Assembly (NCBI GenBank): GCA_016280565.1
Contig: JAEEGY010000106.1
Location: 1 to 6,495, forward strand
Direction of reading: 5' to 3'
DNA from: Fretibacterium sp.
GTDB lineage: Bacteria; Synergistota; Synergistia; Synergistales; Aminobacteriaceae
DNA length: 6,495 nt
The notes beneath the pieces were generated by a model. That model saw only the letters and a list, made by a program, of their open reading frames with translations, searched no databases and was not told where the DNA came from. Positions 6,366-6,495 of this stretch are shown here, one piece after another (the first letter of the stretch is position 1; each line of letters begins with the position of its first letter). The position numbers and the translations under genes were made by a program.

Positions 6366-6495
6366 TGACGCTGATCCAGAACGGGACGATCATCACGTCC
6401 TCCGGGAACTTCCCGGGGGACATCCTGATCGGGGGCGAGAAGATCAGGGCGGTCGCGCGCGGGGGCATGAAGGACCTTCCCGAAAACGTCCAGCG
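6362..6495 (+). CDS. hyuA: Hydantoinase / dihydropyrimidinase (HyuA-like), 5' part only
   Basis: This gene begins inside the end of ygfK and runs off the right edge; 44 full codons are visible. The start MMTLIQNGTIIT, then GDILIGGEKIRAVA, is the typical N-terminal beta domain of hydantoinases and dihydropyrimidinases (E. coli HyuA: LIKNGTVVN, then QDLLIESGIVRQL, from memory). These are binuclear-metal amidohydrolases that open cyclic ureides such as hydantoins or dihydropyrimidines; the metal-binding HxH and carboxylated lysine lie beyond the window. The start at 6362 overlaps the ygfK stop as ATGA. The next codon is also ATG (6365), which could serve instead. No proper ribosome site is seen at normal distance, so translation is probably coupled to ygfK. 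In this locus it would open a ring in the purine-breakdown pathway. Another amidohydrolase, such as an allantoinase, cannot be excluded from 44 residues. Confidence 0.8.
   Translation, partial: MMTLIQNGTIITSSGNFPGDILIGGEKIRAVARGGMKDLPENVQ

Overview
The window is a GC-rich, densely packed bacterial catabolic locus. It has one divergent gene pair on the left and a run of same-strand genes on the right. Three genes are complete and two are cut by the window edges. The combination of a 2,3-diaminopropionate ammonia-lyase-like protein, an SsnA-type amidohydrolase, a YgfK-type flavin/iron-sulfur oxidoreductase and a hydantoinase matches the E. coli ygeX-ssnA-ygfK-hyuA group. That group was long labelled 'selenium-dependent hydroxylase-associated' and is now linked to anaerobic purine (xanthine/urate) breakdown. 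Gene order differs from E. coli (ssnA precedes ygfK here), and a sodium:solute symporter sits inside the locus. The host is probably a high-GC anaerobe, for example an amino-acid- or purine-fermenting gut-type bacterium. I cannot fix the phylum from this window alone.

Layout. Positions 1-179 (minus) hold the 5' end of the ammonia-lyase gene. Positions 180-365 form a divergent intergenic region with repeats, a palindrome and a promoter-like AT-rich block. Positions 366-1835 (plus) encode the symporter. Positions 1836-1923 hold a perfect 11-bp-stem hairpin that could be a terminator, plus a plausible promoter just upstream of it. Positions 1924-3294 (plus) encode ssnA from a GTG start. Positions 3312-6365 (plus) encode ygfK, a 1017-residue multidomain redox enzyme carrying an unusual in-frame 24-bp tandem repeat. 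From 6362 to the right edge, overlapping the ygfK stop by 4 bp, is the start of a hydantoinase/dihydropyrimidinase gene.

How the genes may work together (inference). The symporter would bring in a purine-derived or related solute. The oxidoreductase would carry out a redox step on the ring using NAD(P)H, FAD, a flavin barrel and Fe-S clusters. SsnA and the hydantoinase would deaminate or open rings, and the ammonia-lyase would finish by converting 2,3-diaminopropionate to pyruvate and ammonia. The order of steps is not readable from the sequence. No tRNA, rRNA, CRISPR array or insertion sequence was seen.
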